A stretch of DNA of 42,180 nucleotides from Candidatus Segatella intestinihominis (lineage in GTDB: Bacteria; Bacteroidota; Bacteroidia; Bacteroidales; Bacteroidaceae), in assembly GCA_900548535.1 (NCBI GenBank), contig URLG01000020.1:1-42180 (forward strand), read 5' to 3'. This document shows, in pieces, positions 23,737-34,000 of this stretch. Position 1 is the stretch's first letter. Each line of letters begins with the position of its first letter. The translations under genes were made by a program, and so were the position numbers. The notes beneath the pieces are model-generated. The model worked only from the letters and a program-made list of their open reading frames with translations, did not search any database and had not been told where the DNA came from.

Positions 23737-26079
23737 TTATTTTACTGAGAATTTCTCAGTTTTCACATCCTTACTGTTGGCTCCCACCATGATTTGGAAG
23801 TAGCCAGGCTCCAAGATGTGCTTTAGTTCGGCATTGTAGAACTTGAGCATTTCTGGAGTAATTTCGAAGCTAACCTCTTGACTCTCACCTGCTGCCAAGT
23901 GGATGCGCTGGAATCCCTTCAGCTCCTTGATTGGGCGGGAGATGGACGCTACCATGTCGCGGATGTAGAGCTGTACCACTTCATCGGCATCTCTGGAGCC
24001 TGTGTTCTTGACAGTGATGGTGGCGGTTATCTTCTTATCGCCTTGCCATGCATCAGCTTCCTCATTGTTGATAGATGCAGAAGAGGCGCTCAGGTGCAAG
24101 TCGCCGTAAGCGAAGGTGGTATAGCTCAGACCATAACCGAATGGATAGAGTGGACCATTGCTCACGTCCAAGCAGTTGCTAGCATACTTGGCAAACTGAG
24201 GGTTGTCATCTGGTACAGGACGTCCGGTATTCTGATGGTTATAGTAGAGAGGCTCCTGACCTGTGGTCTTAGGCATGGAGGTGGTGAGCTTGCCCGTAGG
24301 CACCTTGTCGCCAAAGAGCACGTCGCAGATGGCATCTCCCGTCTCTGAGCCGCCAAACCATACGTTGAGGATGGCTCCTACGTGCTGTTTCTCCCAGGTC
24401 AATACGGTAGGACGACCAGCAAAGTTGAGCAGTACTACAGGCTTGCCCAACTTCACGAGTTCGGCTAGGAGTTCGTGCTGCACATCAGGCATCTCCAGAT
24501 TGGTACGAGTACCGCATTCACCGCTCATGTCGGCAGTTTCGCCCATGGCGCATACGATGACGTCTGCATCCTTGGCTACGCTCAATGCCTCCTGCTTCAG
24601 TTGTGCGTCATCGCCACGCTGGATGGTCTTTCCAAATTCGCCAGCCTTCTGTAGCTCGGCATCTCTCCATACGTTGCTGCCTTGAGCATAGAGCAGTTGA
24701 GCCTTGCCCTTCAGGGCTTGCTGCATCGCCTCCTTGAGGGTGATGTACTTTTCTGGTGCCTGCGCCACGCTCCAGGTGCCGGCTATGTTGTTGCGGGTAT
24801 CGGCAAGCGGACCTATCAGTGCCACCTTTCCTTCCTTCTTCAGTGGCAGGATATTTGCCTCGTTCTTCAGCAATACGAAGGTCTCGGCAGCCACGTCTCT
24901 AGCAGCTTTGCGATTTTCGGCGGTATATATTTCCTTCTTGCTGCGCTTGGTGTCGCAGTAGCGGTAAGGGTCGGTGAAGAGTCCCAGCTTGTATTTGGCT
25001 TCCAGTACTCGGCGGCAAGCTTGGTTCACTTCCTCCTCGCTCACCTTGCCCTCCTTTACGCTCTGTGCCAGATAGCGCACGTAGGCGCTGGAGCACATGT
25101 CCATATCGGTGCCAGCGTGCAGGGCTTGTTCGCCAGCCTGCTTCAGGTCTAGGGCTGTGCCGTGGCTCAATATCTCTGCTATGCTGGCGTAATCGGTTAC
25201 CAAGAGTCCCTGAAATCCCCATCGATTTCTCAATACATCGGTCATCATCCATCGGTTGGCGGTGGCTGGCACGTAGTCGATGAGATTGAAAGATGACATC
25301 ACGCTGCCTACGCCTGCCTTCACCACAGCTTCATATGGAGGCAGATACTGATTGAACATGCGCACGCGACTCATGTCGGTGGTGTTATATTCCTTGCCGC
25401 TCTCCACGGCTCCATATAGTGCGAAGTGCTTGAGGCAAGCCATCATCTTGTTGCTCTCGGCGATGTATCCAGTGCCCTCTGCCCACATCTTGGAGGCGGT
25501 TTCGCCCTGGTATCCCTGGGCCATGGCTGCTCCCAGGATGCCACTCAGATATGGATCCTCGCCATTGCCTTCGGAGATGCGTCCCCAACGGGCATCGAGA
25601 GCCACGTCTACCATAGGTGAGAAAGTCCAGTTGATACCATCGGCAGTAGCTTCCTTGGCAGATACGGCGCCCACCTGCTTCATGGCCTCGGTGTCCCAAG
25701 AGCAGGAGAGGGCGAGAGGGATAGGGAACATGGTCTCATAACCATGAATCACGTCCATACCCACGAGCAGTGGTATGCCCAGTCGGCTCTTCTTGATGGC
25801 GATGTCTTGCAATGCCTTGATCTTGTCGATGCCCTTGATGTTGAACACACCACCCATATTGCCTGCTGCTATGTCGCCGCCCACTTGGGTGTTGAGTGCT
25901 CCGCCGGTAGTAATGTCGCCAGCCACCATCAGGTTCAGCTGTCCTATCTTCTCCAGCAGGGTCATCTTCGCCATCAGTTCGTCCACGAATTCCTTCATTG
26001 GCTTGATTTTCGTAGCCATAGCCGGACTTATCGTCAGCATAGCTACCACGAGTGTTGTTAAGATTGTCTTTTTCTTCAT
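23737..26079 (-). CDS. bglX: GH3 beta-glucosidase, BglX type
   Basis: 780 residues with a signal peptide ending near SPAMA, so it acts in the periplasm. The N-terminal (beta/alpha)8 domain carries KHFA (217-220) and the catalytic nucleophile D296 in GLLVTDYASI. The second alpha/beta domain and a C-terminal fibronectin III-like domain (ADEVVQLYIRDMVASISRP) complete the standard BglX layout and length. It removes glucose from the non-reducing end of beta-gluco-oligosaccharides. It is the left-hand gene of the beta-glucan locus. Its promoter carries the TCCAC-N40-TAnnTTTG arrangement shared with the other genes of the locus, which argues for co-regulation. Confidence 0.93.
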   Translation of the reverse strand: MKKKTILTTLVVAMLTISPAMATKIKPMKEFVDELMAKMTLLEKIGQLNLMVAGDITTGGALNTQVGGDIAAGNMGGVFNIKGIDKIKALQDIAIKKSRLGIPLLVGMDVIHGYETMFPIPLALSCSWDTEAMKQVGAVSAKEATADGINWTFSPMVDVALDARWGRISEGNGEDPYLSGILGAAMAQGYQGETASKMWAEGTGYIAESNKMMACLKHFALYGAVESGKEYNTTDMSRVRMFNQYLPPYEAVVKAGVGSVMSSFNLIDYVPATANRWMMTDVLRNRWGFQGLLVTDYASIAEILSHGTALDLKQAGEQALHAGTDMDMCSSAYVRYLAQSVKEGKVSEEEVNQACRRVLEAKYKLGLFTDPYRYCDTKRSKKEIYTAENRKAARDVAAETFVLLKNEANILPLKKEGKVALIGPLADTRNNIAGTWSVAQAPEKYITLKEAMQQALKGKAQLLYAQGSNVWRDAELQKAGEFGKTIQRGDDAQLKQEALSVAKDADVIVCAMGETADMSGECGTRTNLEMPDVQHELLAELVKLGKPVVLLNFAGRPTVLTWEKQHVGAILNVWFGGSETGDAICDVLFGDKVPTGKLTTSMPKTTGQEPLYYNHQNTGRPVPDDNPQFAKYASNCLDVSNGPLYPFGYGLSYTTFAYGDLHLSASSASINNEEADAWQGDKKITATITVKNTGSRDADEVVQLYIRDMVASISRPIKELKGFQRIHLAAGESQEVSFEITPEMLKFYNAELKHILEPGYFQIMVGANSKDVKTEKFSVK

Positions 26080-26118
26080 ACGTTATTATATATGTTATTG
26101 TTTATTCCTAATTCTTTG

Positions 26119-26181
26119 CAAAGATACTAATATTTTCGATAAGTTGGTGATGTGAAGTGTTAAAATGTGGAGAAAAGTGGA
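26119..26181 (-). promoter_or_regulatory. BglX promoter with candidate PUL operator
   Basis: Read on the minus strand, the -7 box TATCTTTG is at 26119-26126. TCCAC (26167-26171) lies exactly 40 bases upstream of it, and a second TCCAC (26177-26181) lies one helical turn (10 bases) further. The same TCCAC-to-box distance is found at four other promoters of the locus. Confidence 0.65.
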
Positions 26182-26287
26182 GGGGAGAAAAGATGATGCT
26201 TCTGCTAGCTAGATATTTAAGGAAAAATGCATCTCTAGAAAAAGTGGACTCAAGATGAAAGATTTTCTTGATTTCTATCTACGGAAG

Positions 26288-26319
26288 TTTGGCGATTTCG
26301 ATATTATTTATTACTTTTG
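26288..26319 (+). promoter_or_regulatory. Promoter of the PUL regulator gene
   Basis: TTTG (26288-26291), a 20-base gap and TACTTTTG (26312-26319) form a strong consensus promoter. It does not have TCCAC at the 40-base position; one AAAGTGGA copy lies further upstream at 26241-26248. Confidence 0.7.
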
Positions 26320-26365
26320 CATCCGATAAACAATTAAGAACATTTGAAAACCAAGATAATATTCT

Positions 26366-28093
26366 ATGATTAAAGCAATGAAAATGATATGCCTCATGTG
26401 CATGCTGCTCTTGGCACCTGCACTGCTGGCTAGCGAAAATGCCCTCAGGGCAGGCGAAAACAAGGAGACCGAGGCTCTCTACGATAGTCTGGACAATGCC
26501 ATTGCCCAGACTGCTCAGTATGTGAAGCTGAGAGAGGCACGCATAGCCCAGCTGGAGGGTAAGCTGAAGAAAGCTCGCTCCCCTAAGGCTCAGTATGACC
26601 TGGCCTATGCGCTCTTCATGGAATATCGCTCCTACAAGAACGACCTAGCCATGAAGTATATCAATCGATGCATCGACATAGCCCATAAGAGTGGCAATCC
26701 ACAACAGGAGGGCAATGCCAAGGCTCTGCTCGCCTTTCAGGAATCCACCACGGGCGATTATGCCGAATCTTACAACGTACTCAAGACCATCGACCCTCAG
26801 CAGCTGGACTCCGCCGGACTGCGCAATTACTACTGGGCTTATCAGCATCTTTATGGCGAGATGACCTATTATGCCAACGTAGATTTCCTTAGAAAGTATT
26901 ATCGTGAGAAATATGAGGGCTATATCCAGATGGCAGAAAGCCTGCTACAGCCCACAGACGACCGCTATCTGCAACTCCAGGAAACTAGACTGCGTGACAG
27001 TGGCAAGATGAAGGAAGCTCTGAAAATTAACGATAAGCGATTGGCACTCGCTGTACCAGGGTCTCACGAGTATGCCATCGTTACTTTTTATCGTGCCATT
27101 ATCTATAAGGTGAACAATCGGACAGAAGATGCCTGTCATTATCTTCTCCTTTCAGCTATCTGCGATGTGAAGTTGGCTGTGATGGACCAAGGTTCGCTCT
27201 GGGAACTAGCCAATCTGCTGGGTGTGGCTGCTAATGCTAGTGAGCAGCAGTTGGCTCGCTCTTACGACTACATCAAGTTTGCCTGGCAGTCTGCCACCAT
27301 CTTCAATACGCCTATCCGCAGCCGTCAGATTATGCCTGTGCTCACCACTATAGAGGAGAGTTATCAGAAGCAGCTTGCCACCATCAATCGCAATCTGAAG
27401 ATAGCCATCTGTTGGACCGTCTTGCTGGTGCTCTTGGTACTGGGCTTGCTCTTCTATGTGAACAAGCAGCGCCAGCGCATAGCAGCTGCCCACCATAAGC
27501 AGAAACTCACCAACCGAGAACTTCAGAATGCCAACGAGAGACTAGAGAAGGCTGTGCAGCAACTCAATGCCGCCAATGAGCAGCTCAATGCTGCCAACGA
27601 GAGCTTGAACCAGGTGAACGAGGATCTGAACGAGAGCAATAAGATGAAGGAGGTGTATATAGGCAGATTCCTGCGTCTCTGCGCCGTATACGTGGATAAG
27701 ATAGAGACCATGCGCAAGCGAGTCATCAAACTGGTGAAGGCACGTGAGCTCACCAAGTTGCTCACCATGATGCAGACCGACCATGAGTATGTGGGCGAGC
27801 TATACGACCATTTCGACTCAGCCTTCCTCAAGCTCTTCCCTAACTTTGTGGAGGAATTCAATGCTCTCTTGAAGCCAGAGGAGCGCATCGTGCTAGAGGA
27901 TGACCGCAAGCTCTCTACCACCATTCGCATCTTCGCCCTCATCCGTCTGGGCATAGAGGATAGCTCCAAGATAGCCGAGTTCTTGCACTATTCAGTGAAT
28001 ACCATCTATAATTATAGAGCCAAGGTAAAGAATGGTGTCCTCTGCGATAGGGAGGAATTTGAGAATAAAGTGAAGATGATAGGAATGAAGTAA
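26366..28093 (+). CDS. DUF6377-type TPR/TM/HTH regulator of the beta-glucan locus
   Basis: 575 residues. A signal peptide-like N-terminus (an ATG four codons later is also possible) leads into ~330 residues of TPR-like helices, expected in the periplasm. One membrane helix follows (IAICWTVLLVLLVLGLLFYV, about 348-368), then a long coiled coil with repeated QLNAANEQLNAANESLNQVN, and a C-terminal region with the HTH-like IAEFLHYSVNTIYNYRAKVK. This is the DUF6377 regulator layout of Prevotella-like bacteria. It lies between two GH3 genes of the locus, where a hybrid two-component or SusR-like regulator would be expected, so it probably senses a beta-glucan oligosaccharide and switches on the locus. 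It has the same architecture as the regulator at 1-795. Confidence 0.8.
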   Translation: MIKAMKMICLMCMLLLAPALLASENALRAGENKETEALYDSLDNAIAQTAQYVKLREARIAQLEGKLKKARSPKAQYDLAYALFMEYRSYKNDLAMKYINRCIDIAHKSGNPQQEGNAKALLAFQESTTGDYAESYNVLKTIDPQQLDSAGLRNYYWAYQHLYGEMTYYANVDFLRKYYREKYEGYIQMAESLLQPTDDRYLQLQETRLRDSGKMKEALKINDKRLALAVPGSHEYAIVTFYRAIIYKVNNRTEDACHYLLLSAICDVKLAVMDQGSLWELANLLGVAANASEQQLARSYDYIKFAWQSATIFNTPIRSRQIMPVLTTIEESYQKQLATINRNLKIAICWTVLLVLLVLGLLFYVNKQRQRIAAAHHKQKLTNRELQNANERLEKAVQQLNAANEQLNAANESLNQVNEDLNESNKMKEVYIGRFLRLCAVYVDKIETMRKRVIKLVKARELTKLLTMMQTDHEYVGELYDHFDSAFLKLFPNFVEEFNALLKPEERIVLEDDRKLSTTIRIFALIRLGIEDSSKIAEFLHYSVNTIYNYRAKVKNGVLCDREEFENKVKMIGMK

Positions 28094-28126
28094 TTAAGAA
28101 TTAAGAATTAGGAATTAAGAATTCTG
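28091..28126. repeat. AT-rich AATTAAGAATT-type dispersed repeat
   Basis: Four tandem variants of AATTAAGAATT follow the regulator stop codon directly. GAATTAAGAATTCTG is shared exactly with the copy ending near 19743. Confidence 0.5.
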
Positions 28127-28146
28127 TTCGGAATATAAATGAAAAT

Positions 28147-28204
28147 TCCGTGTAATCCGTTCCTCTAAAAAAATATTAGGCACAGATTACACGGAGTTTT
28201 TTTA
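28147..28204. terminator. Terminator between regulator and GH3 gene
   Basis: TCCGTGTAATC (28147-28157) pairs perfectly with GATTACACGGA (28185-28195), followed by a run of T to 28203. It ends the regulator transcript on the + strand. The T run touches the stop codon of the convergent GH3 gene, so it may also act on that transcript. Confidence 0.75.
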
Positions 28205-30466
28205 TTTCAGTTCAAATGCTTTCTTGAGCTTCAGGTTATCTGCGGCATTACCTACGAGCGCCTCAAATTGTCCTGCCTCTGCCTTCCAAGATGCAGTGGC
28301 TTCGTCATAGTAGCTCAGGGCATCCTTCTGGATGGTGATGTTCACATCCTTGCTCTCGCCAGGCTGCAAGTATACCTTTTGGAATCCCTTCAGCTCCTTG
28401 TAAGGACGGTCAATGGATGACTTCACGACGTGGATGTAGAGCTGTACTACCTCGGCACCAGCTCGCTTGCCTACATTCTTCACATTGACGGTGAAGGTGA
28501 TGCTGCCATCTGCATTCATCTGAGCCTTGTCGCTGCGCAGATTGCTCAGTTGGAACTGAGTGTAGCTCAGTCCATGACCAAAGCTGAAGGAAGGCTTCTG
28601 TTGCTGCTTGTCGGTCCAGCGATAGCCCACGTAGATACCCTCTTTGTATTCCTCGTCGATGATGTTGCCCTCGGTCTTGTAGCCACCTTCCTTGCGCCAT
28701 GTGCCAGGATAAGTGTCTAGGGCATGGGCACCCACCTGCTTCAGTGATTTATACCAGGTGAAAGGCATCTTGCCGCTAGGATTGGCATCTCCACTGAGGA
28801 TGCTTGCCAATGCCTCGCCACTCTCCGAGCCGATAAACCAGCCCTGAACGATGGCAGGAACCTGCGCCTTCCAAGGCATAGCCACGGCATTGCCCGAGAT
28901 ATTGACGTAGATGAAATTCTTGTTAGCTATTGCCAAAGCCTCAATGAGCTTGTTTTGGGCGTAAGGCAATTCATACTGTTTGCGGTCGTGACCCTCGCAG
29001 TCCTGGTAGTCGCTCTTGTTCAGTCCGCCAAACATCACTACATAGTCGGCATCCTTGGCTTTCTTCACAGCCTCGGCTATTAGCTCTTCCTCTGGGCGCT
29101 CATCCTTCAGGTTCTGTCCGGTGGTCACACCATTGTAGTCGCCTGTTACATCTCCCACATATCCACGGGCATAGTCCACGCTGATGCCCTCCTTGCTGAG
29201 TCGAGCCTTTAAGCCATCGAGTGGAGAAATCTCCTTCTGCACCTTGAGCGAAGAACTACCGCCGCCCACGGTCATCATCTTGATGGCATTCTCGCCCACC
29301 ACGAGCACCTTCTTAGCCTTCTTCATGTCGATAGGTAGTACGTTCTTCTTGTTTTGCAAGAGTACGATGCCCTCTTCGGCTATCTGCTTGGCTGTGGCAT
29401 AATGCTGGTCGGAGCAGAGGAATCCGTGAGGCTTGTTAGGATTCATCGTGGTACGATAGAAGAGGCGCAATACGCGGCGCACTTTCTCATCCAGCTCCTT
29501 GGTAGAATATTTGCCCTCTTGTATACCTTTTATATAAGGTGTGGCGAGATAGTAATTGTCGTAGGCATTGCTGGCTCCCCAAGAGAGTCCGTTGGTCCAG
29601 GAACCAAACTCCATGTCCAGCCCATTCTTAACGGCTTGGTCAGTATCGTGGGCTCCACCCCAGTCGCTCACCACTACGCCGTCAAACTTCCAGTCGCCCT
29701 TCAGTATCTTATTGAGAGTCCACTGGTTGTGGCAGTTGTGCTCGTCCTTGTACAGGTTGTAAGCGCCCATGATGGCCCATGTCTTGCCCTTCTCTACGGC
29801 GGCCTTGAAGGCTGGCAGATAAATCTCGTGCAGGGCGCGGTCGGTCACCTTCACATTTACCAAGTGGCGATATTCCTCATCGTTGTTCAGGCAGTAATGC
29901 TTGACGCAGGCTGATACGCCCTTGCTCTGTAGTCCCTGTATATAAGGTACCACCATGATGCTGGCAAGATAAGGATCTTCGCCCATGTACTCGAAGTTGC
30001 GGCCATTGAGCGGAGTACGATAGATATTCACGCCCGGACCCAGTATCATGTCCTTGCCACGATACAGAGCTTCCTCGCCAAGCGCCTCACCATAGATGCG
30101 GCTCATTTGTGGATTCCAAGATGCGGCTAGGCAGGTGAGGGCAGGGAAGGCTACGCAGGAGTCATTGGTCTGTCCTGCCTGTTCCCACTCATCCCAGAGT
30201 ACGTCGGGACGTACACCGTGAGGTCCATCGTCGGTCCAGAAGTCAGGGAATCCCAAGCGAGGAACTCCCGCTGATGAGAACTTGCTCTGGGCATGGATGA
30301 TGCGAATCTTCTCCTGCAAGGTCATGCGGGCGATAGCATCATCGATGCGTTGCTCCATGGGCTTGCTCTGATCGAGATAGAGAGGCAATTGCTGCTGTGA
30401 TTGCTGTGCCATTGTGGTGGTCATTGCTGATGCACAAAGCACACACGTCATAATAAAATGTTTCAT
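28202..30466 (-). CDS. GH3 beta-glucosidase, second paralogue
   Basis: 754 residues with a signal peptide ending near TMAQQ. The catalytic nucleophile is D268 in FDGVVVSDWGGAHD, with KHYCLNN near 189 and TDDGPHG near 79 lining the glucose site. The C-terminal fibronectin III-like domain contains GAEVVQLYIHVVKSSIDRP. The layout is that of GH3 proteins without a PA14 insert. It is clearly a different subfamily from BglX at 23737-26079, so the two may split different linkages (for example beta-1,3 and beta-1,4). It is divergent from SusC, and both promoters carry the TCCAC element at the same spacing. Confidence 0.92.
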   Translation of the reverse strand: MKHFIMTCVLCASAMTTTMAQQSQQQLPLYLDQSKPMEQRIDDAIARMTLQEKIRIIHAQSKFSSAGVPRLGFPDFWTDDGPHGVRPDVLWDEWEQAGQTNDSCVAFPALTCLAASWNPQMSRIYGEALGEEALYRGKDMILGPGVNIYRTPLNGRNFEYMGEDPYLASIMVVPYIQGLQSKGVSACVKHYCLNNDEEYRHLVNVKVTDRALHEIYLPAFKAAVEKGKTWAIMGAYNLYKDEHNCHNQWTLNKILKGDWKFDGVVVSDWGGAHDTDQAVKNGLDMEFGSWTNGLSWGASNAYDNYYLATPYIKGIQEGKYSTKELDEKVRRVLRLFYRTTMNPNKPHGFLCSDQHYATAKQIAEEGIVLLQNKKNVLPIDMKKAKKVLVVGENAIKMMTVGGGSSSLKVQKEISPLDGLKARLSKEGISVDYARGYVGDVTGDYNGVTTGQNLKDERPEEELIAEAVKKAKDADYVVMFGGLNKSDYQDCEGHDRKQYELPYAQNKLIEALAIANKNFIYVNISGNAVAMPWKAQVPAIVQGWFIGSESGEALASILSGDANPSGKMPFTWYKSLKQVGAHALDTYPGTWRKEGGYKTEGNIIDEEYKEGIYVGYRWTDKQQQKPSFSFGHGLSYTQFQLSNLRSDKAQMNADGSITFTVNVKNVGKRAGAEVVQLYIHVVKSSIDRPYKELKGFQKVYLQPGESKDVNITIQKDALSYYDEATASWKAEAGQFEALVGNAADNLKLKKAFELK

Positions 30467-30527
30467 ACTCTATGTTAGTTGATTGTTAAATTTGTGTTAG
30501 GAAATTCCATTTTGACATTTTCTCTTG

Positions 30528-30596
30528 CAAAAGTAATAAATAATAGGTGATGAAACAACCCTATGTGCGGCGAAAGTGGATGAGTGTAAAAGTGGT
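30528..30596 (-). promoter_or_regulatory. GH3 promoter with candidate PUL operator
   Basis: On the minus strand, TACTTTTG (30528-30535) is the -7 box and TTG (30556-30558) the -33 element. TCCACTTT (30573-30580) ends exactly 40 bases (from TCCAC) upstream of the box. A second, imperfect ACCACTTT is at 30589-30596. Confidence 0.65.
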
Positions 30597-30821
30597 ATAT
30601 GATGCAAGTGCTTGAAGAATAGGCTTATAAGTAATTTGAAGAAAGATTGAAAAGTGGATGAAAATGAATCTTGAAAAAGTGTCAGATTCCCAATTATCCT
30701 AAGGAAACGATGGAATGAAACTCTTTATGGATATCTTTATCCCGTCCACTTTCATGTCCAATATGTAAAGACGTAAAATGCTGATAATCAATAGTAATAT
30801 TCCTTTTGTGGGCAAAAAATA

Positions 30822-30874
30822 TCCACTTATCTCTTGAAAAGTCTTGTAAATATCGAAAAAACATATTATATTTG
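30822..30874 (+). promoter_or_regulatory. SusC operon promoter with candidate PUL operator
   Basis: TTG (30844-30846) and TATATTTG (30867-30874) form the promoter. TCCACTTA (30822-30829) has its TCCAC exactly 40 bases before the -7 box. A further TCCACTTT is at 30745-30752. About 150 bases of leader separate the box from the susC ATG at 31031. Confidence 0.65.
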
Positions 30875-31030
30875 CAACCGAAAACAAAGCTTAACGCATT
30901 TTAAAGATGCACTGCTACACAGGCTTTATACTTTATTATATATAATGAGGCGGGCCGAAAGTGAATAAACAACAAAAAATGGAAAGAATAAACAATAGAA
31001 TAAATAATTTCTAAACTAACAACCGAAGAT

Positions 31031-34000
31031 ATGAAAACAAAAAGTATCTTGCTGGCGTCTGCATTATTAATGTCAGCGTCAGCGTTCGCGCAAAAGAACA
31101 CCTTCAAGGGTGTTGTGTTGGACGATCAGGGAGAACCTGTGATCGGAGCAACTATTCAGGTGAAGGGTCAGAAGGGCGCTGGTGCCATCACTGACCTGGA
31201 CGGTAACTTCACCATCGATACCGATGCTAAGTCTACCCTCGTCATCACCTATATCGGTTTTAAGGAAACCGAGGTAAAGCCTTCTGCCAACATGCGCATT
31301 ACCCTGAAACAAGACGACAAGACCCTCGACGAGGTGGTTGTAGTGGGTTATGGTGTTCAGAAGAAGAGCGTCGTAACAGCAGCCATCGCCAAGGTTGGCT
31401 CTGAGGATTTGGCAGGCAAAAGCCCTGTGCGTGTAGACAACGCCCTGAAGGGTTTGGCAGCCGGTGTCAATGTTACCTCATCATCTGGTCAGCCAGGTGC
31501 ATCACCTAAGGTGCGCATCCGTGGTACTGGTACCATCAACAATAGCGACCCTCTCTACATCGTGGATGGTATGCCTATTGAGGGTGGTTTGGACTATTTG
31601 AATCCAAGCGATATCGAGAGCATCGAGGTGTTGAAGGATGCTGCTTCGGGTGCTATCTATGGTGCCCGTGCTGCCAACGGTGTAATTCTCGTAACCACCA
31701 AGAAGGGTAAGATTGGAAAAGCACAGATCAACTATAACTTCTCATACGGTTGGCAGAGCGCATGGAAGAAGCGTGATGTAACCAGCGCTACTGACTATGC
31801 CATCCTTCAGAATGAGCGTGCAGTGAATGGTGGTCAGGCTCCTATCTATGCTGATCCGTACAAACTGACCGACTCCAATGGTAATGCCATCAATGGTTTT
31901 GGTACTGATTGGCAAGACTTGGTATTCAATGATAATGCCCCTGTTCAGAACCATGAGGTAAGCATCAGTGGTGCATCCGAAAAAATCAACTACTATCTCT
32001 CTATGGGCTATTACAAGCAGGAAGGTATCGTAGGTGGTAACTACGGACAGAGCAACTATGAGCGTCTCTCACTCCGCAGCAATAATATATATAATGTGTT
32101 GGATGCCAGCAAAGAGCGCAACTTCCTCAACAAGCTGGATGTTACTGTCAACATGGCTTATACCCGTGTAAAGAGCACTGGCATCGATGCTAATAGTATC
32201 TATGGCTCAGTATTGGGTAGTGCCCTCTATCTTGCTCCAACATTGGCTCCTACGGTAACCGATAGCAATGTGGCGAAGAAGTATTATGATGCCTACGAGG
32301 ATCCTAATACATACGATGCTAATGGTAAAGTGAACGGTACTCGTGATGCTTACGAGCTTCTCCGTGATGCCAATGGCAACTATTATACTATCCCAGGTAT
32401 GGGTGGTACCTATCAGGAGATGAACAACCCATTGGCGATGATGGCTCGCCCTGCGGCAAAGAACTGGTCACATAAATTCGTGCCAAAGTTCTCCATCGAC
32501 CTCCAGCTTTGGGACAACTTAAAGTATCACTTTACCTATAGTGCCGACCTCAGTTTCTGGGGCACTGACAGCTATACTGCATCCAAGTATTACCTCTCTG
32601 GTAACAACAAGGCTGAGCATACCCAGGCTTACAAGAGTTCTGACAAGGGTATCAACTGGCAGGTGGAGAATACTTTGACATACGATAAGACTATTGGCAA
32701 GCATAGTTTTGCTGTTGTCTTGGGTCAGAGTGCAATGAAGAATAAGAGTGATTATCTGAATGGCAGCCGTTGGAATCTTGTGAATGTAAACAAGCCTTCT
32801 ATCGACTATGCTACCGGCAACTACGAGCAGACCATCGTGAAGGATGCTGACGGAAAGATCATCTCTGTAGGTTCGCCTCAGATTCAGCATAGCGTATCGG
32901 GCGGTAACAACGTGGTACATGCCATTTCTTCTCTCTTCGGTCGATTGAGCTATAACTATGATGAGAAGTATATGCTTCAGGCTACTATCCGTCGAGATGG
33001 TTCTAGCCGCTTCGGACCAACTCATAAGTATGGTACCTTCCCATCTGCCTCTATCGGATGGAACATTATGAACGAGAAATTCATGGAGAGCACTCGCGAC
33101 TGGTTGAGCAACTTGAAGTTCCGTGCTAGCTGGGGTAAGAATGGTAATGATAACATCGGTGACTTCCGCTATACCGTATTGACCGCTATGGGCAGCAACG
33201 TGCTCTTCGGAAAGAACGCAGTCAAATTTAATGGTTCTAAGGCGAATGCCACAGCCAATGAAGACTTGAAGTGGGAGGAGAGTGAGCAGACTGATATCGG
33301 TTTCGACTTCGGTTTCTTCGGCAGTGCGCTGACATTCTCAGCTGACTATTATGTAAAGAAGACCAACGGTATGTTGATTACTATGCCTATCCCAAGCTAC
33401 GTAGGTGAGACCAAGCCAATCGGTAACGTGGGTGATATGAAGAACTCTGGTCTTGAGTTTGAGCTCGGCTATAAGTGGCACATCTCTGATGCTCGCTTTA
33501 ATGCCAAGGCTAATGTTACCTATCTGCACAATGAGTTGACCAACCTCGGTAATGATACCGGTTACATCGACCTCGATAGCTTCCAGGGTATCTCTGGTGG
33601 TGGCACTCGTGGATCTAACGGTCAGCCTTTCCCATACTTCTATGGTTATAAGACAGCTGGTGTGTTCCAGAATATGTCAGAGGTTCAGGCTTATGTAAAT
33701 AAGGATGGTAACATGATTATGCCAGATGCCAAACCAGGTGATGTACGTTTCGTTGATGTCAATGGTGATGGTAAAATCGATCCAGATGACCGCACCAACA
33801 TCGGAAATGGTACACCAAAGTGGACCTTCGGTTTCAACCTCAATGCAGAATGGAAGGGCTTCGACTTCAACCTCTTCTTGCAGGGTGTAACGGGCAATAA
33901 GGTATTTGATGCAACCTATCGTACAGATGTGTACTCTGGCAACTTCCCTACTTGGATGCTTGGCAGATGGACTGGTGAGGGTACATCTAATAAGTATCCT

